Shown here: piece by piece, positions 1 to 10,714 of the stretch
How positions within the stretch are numbered: position 1 is the first letter of the stretch
How the letters are laid out: every line of letters starts with the position of its first letter
From: Phascolomyces articulosus
Lineage: Eukaryota > Mucoromycota > Mucoromycetes > Mucorales > Lichtheimiaceae
NCBI GenBank assembly: GCA_025677815.1
Contig: JAIXMP010000001.1
Span: 1,612,001-1,676,000, forward strand
Length of the DNA stretch: 64,000 nucleotides
Direction of reading: 5' to 3'
The notes under the pieces: generated by a model
Told to the model about the DNA's origin: nothing
Databases searched by the model: none
What the model saw: the letters and a program-made list of their open reading frames with translations, nothing else
Made by a program: the position numbers and the translations under genes

Positions 1-3000
1 GTCTATCTTACATTCCAAACGAACCACAAATCTTGATTGGCACAGACAAATCGTTTACTTATGATTATGTATTTAATACCAACACTGACCAAGCCAATGT
101 ATATCATACTGCTGCAGGACCTTTGATGCAGAAATTTATGGATGGGTAATAATAACATCTATATAGTAATCATCATTTAGTATTAGACTCTATTTGATTT
201 CCTTTACATCTATATTTCTTTATGATGGACAAATGCTAATAGCTTGTTTGTTTTTTTTAACTCCTTTATAGTTTCAATGCAACCATTTTAGCTTATGGGT
301 ACAGAAACCTATAATTTTTTTTATAGCTTTTTTGATTATCAACATTGATTTTCATTTGAAATAGATGATAGGATATATCAATTGTCAAATAATTAAACAA
401 ATCCATCTTTTTTTTTTTTTTTTTACATCATTAGTCAAACTGGATCGGGCAAGACGTACAGTATGGGAACTGGGCTAGAGAACACCAACGACCCAGAAAA
501 TGAAGGTCCGCCACTAACTTTTTTTTTGTGTATAACATATATCTATATTGATATACTAACCGCCCCTTCCTCTTGTTCTCCCCATTTTTATATTATATTA
601 TAATATTCACTCCATGATGAACTATATTATCATCATTATTGAATGATCATTGAATCATATATATATAACCTCCTATCCTTTTTCATTACAATATATATAT
701 ATACAGGCATCGTACCTCGTTGCATATTAGAACTTTTTGAAGAATTGCAGAATCGTGCAGATAAAGACCCCGAATATAATTATGAAGTAGCCGTATCATT
801 TTTAGAGTTGTACAATGAAGAATTGATCGACCTATTGAATCCTAGCACAGCACAAAAACGCAAGTCTGGTAATACTCCCAATTCAACTGAAGTTTCTATT
901 CGTGAAGACATTGCCGGTAACATTTATTGGAGTGGTGTCAGGGAGGAACCTTGTCAGAGCCCTGAAGAATTATTAGGGTATATATATGATTTTATTACTT
1001 TTTATTATTATTATTATCTTCTTTGATAGTAGGTGGCTAAAAAGTGTAAAGTAAAATATATGAGAAACGCAACATGATGTTGTCTCCTTTTCTTTTTACT
1101 TTTTTTCCCTCCTACTCTACTTTCGATAATACCCTCTTTATTCCCCTGAAAAAAGAACCTTGTTCGTTAAAAGAAAAAATTGTTGATATTAATCCATCGA
1201 TGATGATGATATGATAATTTATTAGATTCCTTGCCAAAGGCTCCTTATGTCGTACTACTGGTTCTACTGAAATGAATACAGTTTCTTCCCGTTCTCATGC
1301 AATTTTCTCCGTTATCCTTAAACAAACCAAACCAGAGGATGAGGAGGGAAATGAGGATAATAATAATAACAATAAATCTTCTCAAACATTGACTAGTAAA
1401 TTCCATTTCGTGGATTTGGCTGGTTCTGAAAGGGTAAATAGATGAAATATTAGATAGAGTAGTAATAGTTGTAGTAACAACAACAACAACAATATTGAAT
1501 AGAACAACTCATGATATGATTCATTTTTTTTAGTTAAATCGTACAAAAGCACAAGGTGATCGTGCCAAAGAAGGTATTGCCATCAATTCCGGTCTTTTAG
1601 CATTGGGTAACGTTATTTCAGCCCTCGGCGACGATACAAGACGGGCAACGCATATCCCTTACAGAGATTCTAAGCTTACTAGACTACTTCAAGATTCATT
1701 GGGTGGTAATAGTCAAACTCTGATGCTTGCATGCGTCTCACCGGCAGATAGTAATTTCATGGAAACCCTCAATACGCTCAAATACGCCAATCGTGCTCGT
1801 AACATTAAAAACCGTGTCACTATCAATCAAGATTTCGCTGGCAGTTCCATCGAAGTCAACCAATTACGATCCCTTGTCGCACGTCTTCGTATGGAAATTC
1901 AATCGTTGCGTGCTGATGGTAATGGCGAAACCTATGCAGGCAGTATCCAACGCGATGAAGAAGTCAGAGGATTACGTAATGAAGTCACTCGTTTACGCGA
2001 TCGTATTGATGATATGAGCACCAATTTAATCCAAGTCACTAGTGAACGTGATACACTTGTTATGGAGCGTGAATTGGGTGAATTCATGGATGAAGAAGGC
2101 AGTATTGATAGTCAAGGTGTTGCACGTCCTCGACGGCTTAGCGGTGAAGATCCAATGACTGAACGCATGGAAAAATTAAAAACACATCCTATCATTGCTC
2201 AATATCAAAAGACCATTCAAGATTTAAACAATGAATTAGCCGATACTCGTGATCGACTTGCATTTTTGGAAAGTGTTAAACCTGCCATGCAAGCCATGGC
2301 TCTTGCAAAACAACAAGCCAGTTTTTCAGGTTCTATTTCATGTGCTAGTCGTGGTGAACCTAGTTTATCTGCTACTGGAGGTGGCAGCGCCAGTCAGCGA
2401 CGTAAACGACATCGACGTCGACGAGGTGGTCGTATGAGTGCTACTTCAAGTAGTACCACTACAACAGTACGACCTGTCAAGGTGGCTTCTCGACAACGTT
2501 ATACCCGTGGTGCCAATAAATCCAACAATAACAACACGGCACCCATGTCATCTTATCAAGAACCTGATATTCCAGAATATGATGATGATGAAGGTTTTGT
2601 CAACGATCAAGATGAAGATATTCGACAAGAAGTCAAAGATAGTATTGCCAAGGCACGCGATGAAATTCGTAAAGGCATGGAAGTCCTTGAACTTATCAAA
2701 CCCTTGGATGATACTGCCAAGGCTTGGGAGGAAGAATTGGAAGCTTTTGAAGCAGAAGAACGACGTATTCATGGTAATGATATGCACCGTGCTCATTCCG
2801 ATGAAGGCACATTTTCATCTACACCTTCACCTGTTGGTAATGAAATGGGTGATCACTTCCGTACAGACAGTGAACTCTTAGAGGAAATCGAAACTTTGGT
2901 TTGTATTTTATTTTTATGTATCTTTTGCTGCAGATCAAATATTAATGAAAACGTACATTAATTGATTTTTATTTTTATTATTATGATTCGGTAAATATGA

Positions 3001-5815
3001 AAAAATTTCTATCTAGGCTGTACCTGCATGGGAAGACCCTGAAAAGACCAAACAAGACCCATTGGACAAAGAATCCGATCAGCACACGATTGACAGCAGA
3101 AACAACAATGATGCTACGAGCAAAGCCATGCTTGTGTTGCAAGAAAACAGCAAACATAATCCTCAAATGGTGCGCATGTTGCATCAAATTCAATCGGATA
3201 TCAAGGTCAAAGAAAAACTGGTGTCTCATCTTGAAAAATCCGAAACAGAATATGCATTTATGCGTCGCAAATTTGATGACAAGATCACACACCTTCAAGG
3301 TCAATTAGCCGAACTTCAACGTGAACGAGATGCTGCCTTGATGCGTACCAAGAATCGATTTGTATCCACCAAATCTGACATGGCGGTTCAAATGAAAGAA
3401 AAACAACAATTGATTGAAATTCGTCATGCTTATGAAGCCAAAATGAAGAATTTGCTTTCTGAAATTCAAGAATTACGACGCAAATATTCTCAAACCACCA
3501 CTACCATGCAAGCGACACGTAATCAAAATGAAACTTTGCTTCGTTCGCTTCGTGTCAATGTGGAAACGCTTCAAGTGGAAAAGAAACGTATGGTCAAACG
3601 TATGAAGGTCGAAGCAGAACGCGTACGTGAACAAATGTCGACGCAAGAACGTCGTATTCATCAATTGCAACGACAACAAGCAGAAGCTACCATGGCAAAA
3701 CGACGTTTGGAACGTGAACATGAAAATCAAAAATTGATGCTCAAGAAGCGTAATGAAGAAATTTTGATCAATCATAACCAATTGAAACAAATGACCAACG
3801 TGTTGAAGAAAGCAGTTCGAGAAGGCGGTATCTTGGATGAACGTCTTTTGAACAAGGTGTCTCATATCGTAGGAGGTAGCTTTGCTATTGTGGCCCGTGG
3901 TGGTACCCTTGGATTTGGTCAGCGTCGTGTTCGTAAAAAGGTTAATCCTATTCCTGTTCAAGTGCGTGCTACTCGCAAAAAGGAACTTTTGGACAAGGCC
4001 TTGTGTCAATACATTCAGGGCAAACAAGCTGTGGTTGAAATGGAACAATTACTTGTTCGTCGTGAACGACTTGCTGGTGAAAAATTGGATGTGCTTGAAG
4101 ATCGCAAACACATTTATCTTGCTGAAAAAGAGAATGCCGATATGACGGGACAACCCATGGACACCATGGCTATTGAATTAATGGATGAACGTATTGATTT
4201 GATGTCTGCCGAAATCTCTTATTTGTCAGCTCGTATCCGTGCATTACAATCTGAAGCAGCGGGTGAATCCATGGAAGATGAGGCGGGTGGTGTTCAACAT
4301 ACACGTCCTGAAAAACACGTCACTTTTGCCGACGAAATTATCACCAATCCACCACCTAATGATGAATGGGCCGATATGGATGCATTTGAAGAACAGTTCA
4401 GTGTCCCTAGCAATGCATCCCCGGAAATGGCACAAGATATCACTGTCAAGTTGTTAAAATCACTCGAGTCCGACGAGTGTAAACGTATCGCGGAATCATT
4501 GGTGGATGATATCATGGGCTTGCGCATGAGTGAATGCAACCGTCAAGTGACCCAACAAAACTTGGAAAAGACAGTGATGGATCTGCGACGCACACTGATC
4601 GTCATGAAGCGTGCTGCTATTGCCACGACTGTGGAAAATGAACGTCGTATACGTAAATTGGAAGAACGATCTACATTAACGACAACCGAAGCAGCAGCGC
4701 GTGGTCCTTCCCCCATGGATGTCAAGATTGAAGAATATATTAATGGTGGTAATACTATCTTTGACAAGATTTATGAAGATGGTTTACGTGGAATGATTGA
4801 TATCCCAGAATCGGAGATTGAAATGACAGGAGAAACAACAACAACCGCTATGAGTGGTAGTCCTAATGGTGGCAGTGGTGGTGCAGACTCCTCGGGATCT
4901 TCTGTTGCTTCGACCTCCTTTATTGCTGATGACATTTTAATGCCAAGTATGGATGAATTAGCATCTCCTCAAAAATCACCCACATTGAGTTGTAGCAGTA
5001 TCACCAATAGCAACAAACCACCTCAACCATTGAAATCCATGGTAGAAAAACGTAGTCCTGGTCGCGACTCCACACCTTCTCCCGATCGATTCTACAACAT
5101 GATCCAAAAAAGATTATCCTGGCAACAACGAGCGGGAGGTTCCGAATCACCCGTTCCGATCACTATGATTAGTCCAGCAGAATTTGCACGCTATGCTACG
5201 GATCGTGACTCTTCTACGTCTTCGATTCGAAGCAGTCATCTCCGCCGGTCTTCTTTACAGTCTGATTATTCTTCATCTCAATCCGCGAATTCATGGAACA
5301 ATACCATCTCATCTGCTGGTTCACACCATCAACAACAACAACAGCAATTACTATTACAACAACAATTATCACAGTCACAGTCCCAACAACAAAGAAAGCG
5401 AGCATTTACCGTCAATGGACATCAGCCTCCTCGTCAACGAGCTTCTCTTCGTGAACTATCTCTTGTCGGTTCGGCAGCGGGACCCATTCCTAACGGACGG
5501 GAAACAGCTGAAGTCAATGACCACACAAGTGGTCATCCTTATCCTCCTCCGCTTCCGCCATCGTCGCCGCTTGCAAATCATTCATCGATCCAACGTCAAT
5601 ATAAACGCCAAACAATGCCTAGTTTGTCAACACTTGAACGTCCGACGACACCGGCTTCTGGGAATGTCTTTGATCGACTTTCTCAAACACCTACAAGAGC
5701 TTCTCGTGCCAAAATGTCTTATCAACGTCATAGTAGTGGAAGTGTCGATGAATTAAGACAACGATGGGAACAACAACAACAACAAATGGAACGAGTTGCT
5801 AGTCCATTCTATTAA
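1..5815 (+). CDS. Kinesin-4 type motor protein (KIF4/KIF21-like), 5'-partial
   Basis: Microtubule plus-end-directed motor of the kinesin-4 type; the family works on chromosomes, spindle midzone or microtubule length control. Seven exons join in frame (3-145, 272-298, 435-505, 707-977, 1226-1433, 1534-2898, 3017-5815), giving 1,627 residues here. Only about the first 30 residues are missing. The motor domain shows the P-loop GQTGSGKT (exons 2-3), switch [10 protein letters not shown] (near 1270), switch [10 protein letters not shown] (near 1415) and the [16 protein letters not shown] helix (near 1665). After the motor come long charged coiled coils (about 1850-2300 and 3060-3800), a basic [11 protein letters not shown] patch near 2400, another helical region to 4700, and a low-complexity Ser/Gln-rich tail with poly-Q at 5330-5400. 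Motor spacing and coiled-coil length fit kinesin-4; the KIF4 versus KIF21 assignment needs a tree. No WD40 repeats are visible, which argues against a full KIF21 architecture. Confidence 0.9.
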
Positions 5816-7071
5816 ATAAATTAGATTGGATTGATTTGATGATTTGATGATACCCTTTATTTTTTTCCCTCCCCACCCTTCTTGTTTTCTAAAATATTTG
5901 TGTCTGTGTTTTTACATATTTATCTAATATCTTCCATCCCTTCAAAAAATGATTTAAATGAAGAGGATGATCTTTTATATTTCTTATTCCAAAATGAATC
6001 ATGTCAATATAATATATTTAAACCTATTCTATCTTCTTCTTTTGTTTACTTTATATAGTTATCCTTATTTCTTCTCCCAAAAAAATAAACTCTAACCTGT
6101 CCCCCAACCCTTTTTCTTTGATGTACAGTAAACTAAATTTTTCTTTGCAGTATTATAATTATTATAATAAATAGTTTTGTTTCTTATTTATTATTATTTT
6201 ATTTATCCTATTAAGAAGTATTGATTGATGATATAGTTGACTCATAAAGTGTCCTGGAACTAATTAATATATAATACTACTCTTACATCATCGAGACTAG
6301 TGTAAAATAGGTTGGCTACTGGTATCTTTTTGTTTCATAGACTAAGTACGTATGAAACCATATTTATGAAATTTCGATTTGGAAACAAAAAAATGTGAAT
6401 CAAATGAAAAAAACTTCAGGAACAGAAAAAACGAATCAGGGGGTAAATTATGCTTAGTGAAATTAATGCAAAAAAAAAAATAACCATGTATACTTCTTTA
6501 AAATGGTATTCATGATACCAAATGAATAGGGTAGATGGGGAAAAAATGTAAAAAGTGCATTGACCATTTCATTAAGGTATACATATGAATATATTATAAA
6601 TGAAAAAGGAACTTTTATTTCCCATAAAAAACACGCTAAAAAACAACGTGGGATGGGAAAAAAGAATCTAAGACGACGATCCATAATTTATATGAAACAA
6701 CTTGACGTCTTTAAGATTCTTTTATGGGGTGAAGCGATAAATAAGGTGGAGTGGGGGAGATATAGAATTTAGACGGCGAAGTGAAAGAAAACCTGGTCTC
6801 TTTTTTTTTTTATCACCAGTGAGACATGACGAATAATAATAGGTGCCTGTTGTAAATCATCGATCTAGAAGTCAAAAGGTTCAAGAGTAAGTCAGGGTAA
6901 CCAAGAAATCAAAACTTGATAAGATATAAAAAGGTCGGGGAGAAGATCTTTTTTTTTTTTTCATCATCACATTTTTACACATTTTTACATTTCTCGCTGC
7001 AGGTTCAGCTTATATATATCCACATACACAAACCCATTACACAGTCCTTTTAAACAACAAACAACAGCAAA
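5816..7071. other. Intergenic region between kinesin and GH17 gene
   Basis: AT-rich spacer with homopolymer runs. It holds the 3' end of the kinesin gene (AT-rich, AATAAA-like stretches after 5815) and the promoter and 5' leader of the GH17 gene. The short open frames at 6463-6772 overlap on both strands, lack any recognisable motif and are not called. Confidence 0.6.
6925..6933 (+). promoter_or_regulatory. TATA box of the GH17 glucanase gene
   Basis: TATAAAAAG lies 147 bases upstream of the ATG at 7072, followed by a pyrimidine-rich leader (poly-T at 6950) and a CA-rich stretch with AACAACAAACAAC just before the start. The placement is that of a core promoter of a highly expressed fungal gene. 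This is inferred from position and sequence only. Confidence 0.55.
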
Positions 7072-7944
7072 ATGCAATTGTCATTCGTTTTTATCGCAAT
7101 ATTTTTTATTATCGGCTTGGTACAAGCCCTTCCTACACATAAACGGGACGCTGGTAGTCTTTGGGGTATTACGTACACAGCCAAATCATCCGATGGATCT
7201 TGTCATAGTGCCGAGCAGGTCTCGGAATACGTCAAACGTTTCAAAAACAATGGTATCAAGAACATTCGTACTTATTCTCAAGAATGTGATCAGTTACCCA
7301 ACATTTTAAATGCTATCAAAAAGAATGGTGGTGGCATGAAAGTCTTGACAGCTATTTGGATTGGTGGTGAAAATGATGATGATGAAATTGCTCAACTTGA
7401 AAAACATTTGAACGATGGTGCTAACAAGGATTTAATCTCTGGTATTGCCGTTGGTAACGAAGCTGTCCAAGGTGGTTTGATGGATGGTGGTAAAGTCGCT
7501 GCCAAGATCAAGGAAATTAAAAAGAAGTTTGGTGGTCAATTCAAGATTGGTACCGTTGATACCCCTGCTGGTTTCAACAGTGATATGGTCGATGCTTCCG
7601 ATGTCATTTGGGTCAATATTCATCCTTTCTTTGGTGGTGTCTCTGCCGATGAAGCTGTCAAGAACTTGCAAGAACAAATCGCTAGTTTTCAAGCCAAGGC
7701 CAATGGTAAAGATATTGTGATTGGTGAAGTTGGTTGGCCCACACAAGGTGATGCCAATGGTAAAGCCAAGCCTAGTGTTGATGGATTATCCAAGGTCGTC
7801 AAAGCTTTAATGAACAGCAATATTCAATATTATTTCTTTGAATCTCATGATAGCAAATGGAAGGGTGATGGTTCTTTTAGTGTTGAACCTCATTGGGGTA
7901 TCTGTGATCAAAATGGCAAATCCAAGATCCCTGAATTCCATTAA
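7072..7944 (+). CDS. Secreted GH17 beta-1,3-glucanase/glucanosyltransferase (Bgl2/Scw-like)
   Basis: Intronless gene for a 290-residue glycoside hydrolase family 17 protein acting on cell-wall beta-1,3-glucan in the periplasm or wall. Residues 1-20 form a hydrophobic signal peptide (VFIAIFFIIGLVQA). A KR pair at 24-25 looks like a Kex2 processing site. The TIM-barrel landmarks of GH17 are present: IKNIRTYSQECDQ (63-74), the GNEAV motif with the predicted acid/base Glu130, NIHPFFGG (182-189), and VIGEVGWPT with the predicted nucleophile Glu219. Near the end, YYFFESHDSKWK and EPHWGI are typical of the Bgl2/Scw group. Length matches the family (about 300 residues), and there is no GPI signal or Ser/Thr stalk, so it is probably soluble or wall-associated. 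The context ACAGCAAAATG supports the start. A TATA box lies 147 bases upstream. Confidence 0.93.
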   Translation: MQLSFVFIAIFFIIGLVQALPTHKRDAGSLWGITYTAKSSDGSCHSAEQVSEYVKRFKNNGIKNIRTYSQECDQLPNILNAIKKNGGGMKVLTAIWIGGENDDDEIAQLEKHLNDGANKDLISGIAVGNEAVQGGLMDGGKVAAKIKEIKKKFGGQFKIGTVDTPAGFNSDMVDASDVIWVNIHPFFGGVSADEAVKNLQEQIASFQAKANGKDIVIGEVGWPTQGDANGKAKPSVDGLSKVVKALMNSNIQYYFFESHDSKWKGDGSFSVEPHWGICDQNGKSKIPEFH

Positions 7945-9135
7945 TTGTAATATAAAATATAAATTGTATAAAAAAAATTATAAAATAAAATCATTATCCC
8001 CCCCTTCAATACATATCTGTTTTTAAACTATATCGTGTCCATATTATCTTCATGTCAGCTGTTGCTTATTTACCATCTAGTTAGTAATTATTTGTCGAGA
8101 CCTGCTGTCAAAATTTCCCAAGATTTCTGAAACATACTAAATAATTTCAGACACCGAGTGTAACTTTCCTTTATAGACCATTTCTAATTAACTCTTTTTC
8201 ATCTATTCTAATATTATAAAATGGAATACCTCTCCCTTTCTTTAAACGAACCGAACTGTCTAGACCTGGTCTCATAACCATACTATTGGTACATTTAATA
8301 TATTGACACTCTGAAAGTGTTCATCATCACCAAGGTGTTTATTATATATTATTCTATATGTAAGTTATCCAATTTATCTGATATACTTTGATGGCGTTTT
8401 GCGGTTTGAGCCTTTACCGGTCGCATGCTATTATTTACGACCTTTTCCTTTATATCTAAACGATCCGTTGATCTTTTTAAGCAAGTTGTTGTTTTTATTT
8501 ATAATGTGAATAGAACAATATTTTATATTGGACTATTTATTTTTCTTATCGCCGAATAAATACATTGTTAGCCGTATGTTTTTGAAAACAATAGCGCGTT
8601 TTTTTTCATAGAATACATTCTATTAAATACCATAATTTTTAACCCATCATACCTTTCTAAATATTTATAAATAATTACATTATATACTACACATGAATCT
8701 ATTTATGCGTACGAAAATAAAAATCAATACAGTTTTTATAAAAAGAAAATGTCAAATCGATCCACAACAATAACACTTGATATCAATGTTGTGCTGGTAG
8801 CACAAGTCTTCTATTACCATTGTCTCAATTTTTTGGTTGAATTTCAACTACTATGTGTAACGTGCTCTTTCTTTTATCCATTGGCCTGAGCTATATGTAG
8901 GAGTTTTATATTTTGGTTAGCAATGTCGATGGGTGCGTTCTTCTCATTCTCTTTTTTTCATTGCGTAAAAGAATCATGATGGCTTGTGAAATTTTATTCG
9001 ATTTCAATATCTGGAAGCTGTTTTTAGTTACTATAAAAAAAATCAACAGTCAAAAAATATCTGGATAAAAAAACGCCCATCAATATAATATATGGCGTAT
9101 TGCTGTCATATAGAAGATATTTTTGCTATATCGTG
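7945..9135. other. Intergenic AT-rich spacer
   Basis: About 1.2 kb after the GH17 stop codon. I see no intact gene, RNA gene or clear repeat. The right part may hold more decayed sequence belonging to the F-box pseudogene on the minus strand, but no convincing frame continues below 9136. Confidence 0.5.
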
Positions 9136-10357
9136 TTATCTTTTACGTAATATAAATTTTGGCGGATTTAATGAACCATCGCTTTCTTGGAGAGTTGCTT
9201 CAACAGCTATTTTATCAATCGATGAGAATGTCATATTTTTCTCTTGATATTGATACACCTTGTTTTCTTGCAAGTCGAGTATCTTTTATGTATTCAATTT
9301 CTTGACCAATGGCAATACAGTATCACTAGGAATAAACATACTCAAGTGGGTAATACGTAACTTTTTTGTTGCTGCACCGGGAGCGGTTGTATTATTTGAT
9401 ACCAAATGGATATCTTCTGCTAATGATAACACGCCATTAGAGGTATAAGCAGCAGGTGAGCCAACAATTTGGATATAACGGATCTGGTGAAGACTTTAAG
9501 CTCGTCAAGATATTTTGCAAAAGATCAAAAGAATCTGTATCTTTAAACCGGATATTTTTGAAGCCTTAAAAACAAAGAAAGAGGGGAACATATAAATTAA
9601 TAAACATAAATGTACTTTGGTAAAAACAGTTGTCCTACTTGAGAAACATGGCTTTTTATTATTATTATCATTTTTTTTGAAAATATATAAAATATCAGAA
9701 TTATCTAACATAGTTTTTCAAAGCTGTGGTCTTGGAAACAATTAAAAGAGTATTGAGAATATCTTTTATATCTACTATGGTGTTTTGGTAACAATCACGG
9801 TCAACATACACTTTATAGTTCAGTTAATGTTGCTTGTCATAAACTACTATTGTAGGCCAATATGATTCAGGCTTTAAAGTTAAACGCTGGACAGATGACG
9901 TTTTGTTTTAAAAAGGTGGGAAGGTAGTCATAAATTTGCACCACTGTATGCAAGCGTGTGCACATTGCCAGAGATCTTGGAAATCATTCAAATAACTGAA
10001 TATTTTGAATAAAATCTCATATGGAATAGATTGGTGGAATTGTCGACTATGTTGTACCAATGTGGCTATAATAGCTTGTCTTTCCTTTTTCAAAATGGAC
10101 ACATCTTCTTGGTGCTGGGTAGTAAGAGTCCTACTTCTGCCTTTATCTCGGTCATCATCCTTTTTTTCTTTATGATTCAATAGTTTCCATTGATGGATCA
10201 TCGTGTTTGTTTTTTGTTTTCTTGTGTTATAAGAAACATCTCCAGTTTGTTTTTGCATTTTTTTCACAGCCTTTTGATGTGCTGTTATTATTAATGCTAA
10301 CAGTACTGTTGCTATTAATAACGTCAGTGAATGTTGATGATATGTATTTTATTCCAT
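9136..10357 (-). pseudogene. Decayed F-box protein gene
   Basis: On the minus strand an ATG at 10355-10357 is followed by GAA and an in-frame TAA (10349-10351). The frame then stays open through a hydrophobic stretch (SLTLLIATVLLALIITA), a charged linker and an F-box. The F-box (about 9910-10030) reads IPYEILFKIFSYLNDFQDLW followed by QCAHACIQWC. Stops follow at 9908 and again downstream. Coding-like fragments continue in more than one frame: VQRLTLKPESYWPTIVVYD near 9850-9890; a 63-codon open piece from about 9480 to 9286 containing IQIVGSPAAYTSNG and ATKKLRITHLSMF; then, after TAA at 9286, another open piece to TAA at 9136. F-box proteins recruit substrates to SCF ubiquitin ligases and are large, fast-evolving families in Mucoromycota. 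Four or more stops and at least one frame change make this a dead gene. The N-terminal hydrophobic segment before the F-box is unusual. Confidence 0.7.
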
Positions 10358-10714
10358 AATCATATGTTTCTATTGTTGCTTAGAGGTTGTTTTGTTTGAT
10401 AAAAATTCTAGGAAGGTCAATGTAGCCTTTAACTTTTGAAGGCGACTTGCGAATAAACTTTTCATCTTTTCGTTTTCTTGCAACTAAACTTCGTTTAATA
10501 TAACACGATTCTGGAAGTACATCATACGTAGTATTTGTTACTAGCCGAATTTTTGACATTTGTATAATAGTACCTGGAATTTTTTTGACAATCTTATTTA
10601 GGTATTACATCATAAACTTTTTAATTAAAAAGCAGTAAGACTAAGTGAATGCTAAACTACAACTAGAGTTTCTATTAAATTTATATATTTAAATGTTATT
10701 ACTTTTATCTATTA
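10358..10714. other. Short intergenic spacer
   Basis: The 357 bases between the F-box pseudogene start and the 3' end of the transporter gene are AT-rich. I see no feature apart from probable 3' UTR sequence of the transporter. Confidence 0.5.

Noticed and set aside
3473..4048. 191-codon minus-strand open frame opposite the kinesin coiled coil
   Set aside because: Shadow of a biased plus-strand coding region (Gln/Glu/Lys-rich helix gives few stops on the other strand).
6463..6772. Overlapping open frames on both strands in the kinesin-GH17 gap
   Set aside because: Low-complexity AT-rich translation, no motif, lies directly upstream of the GH17 promoter.
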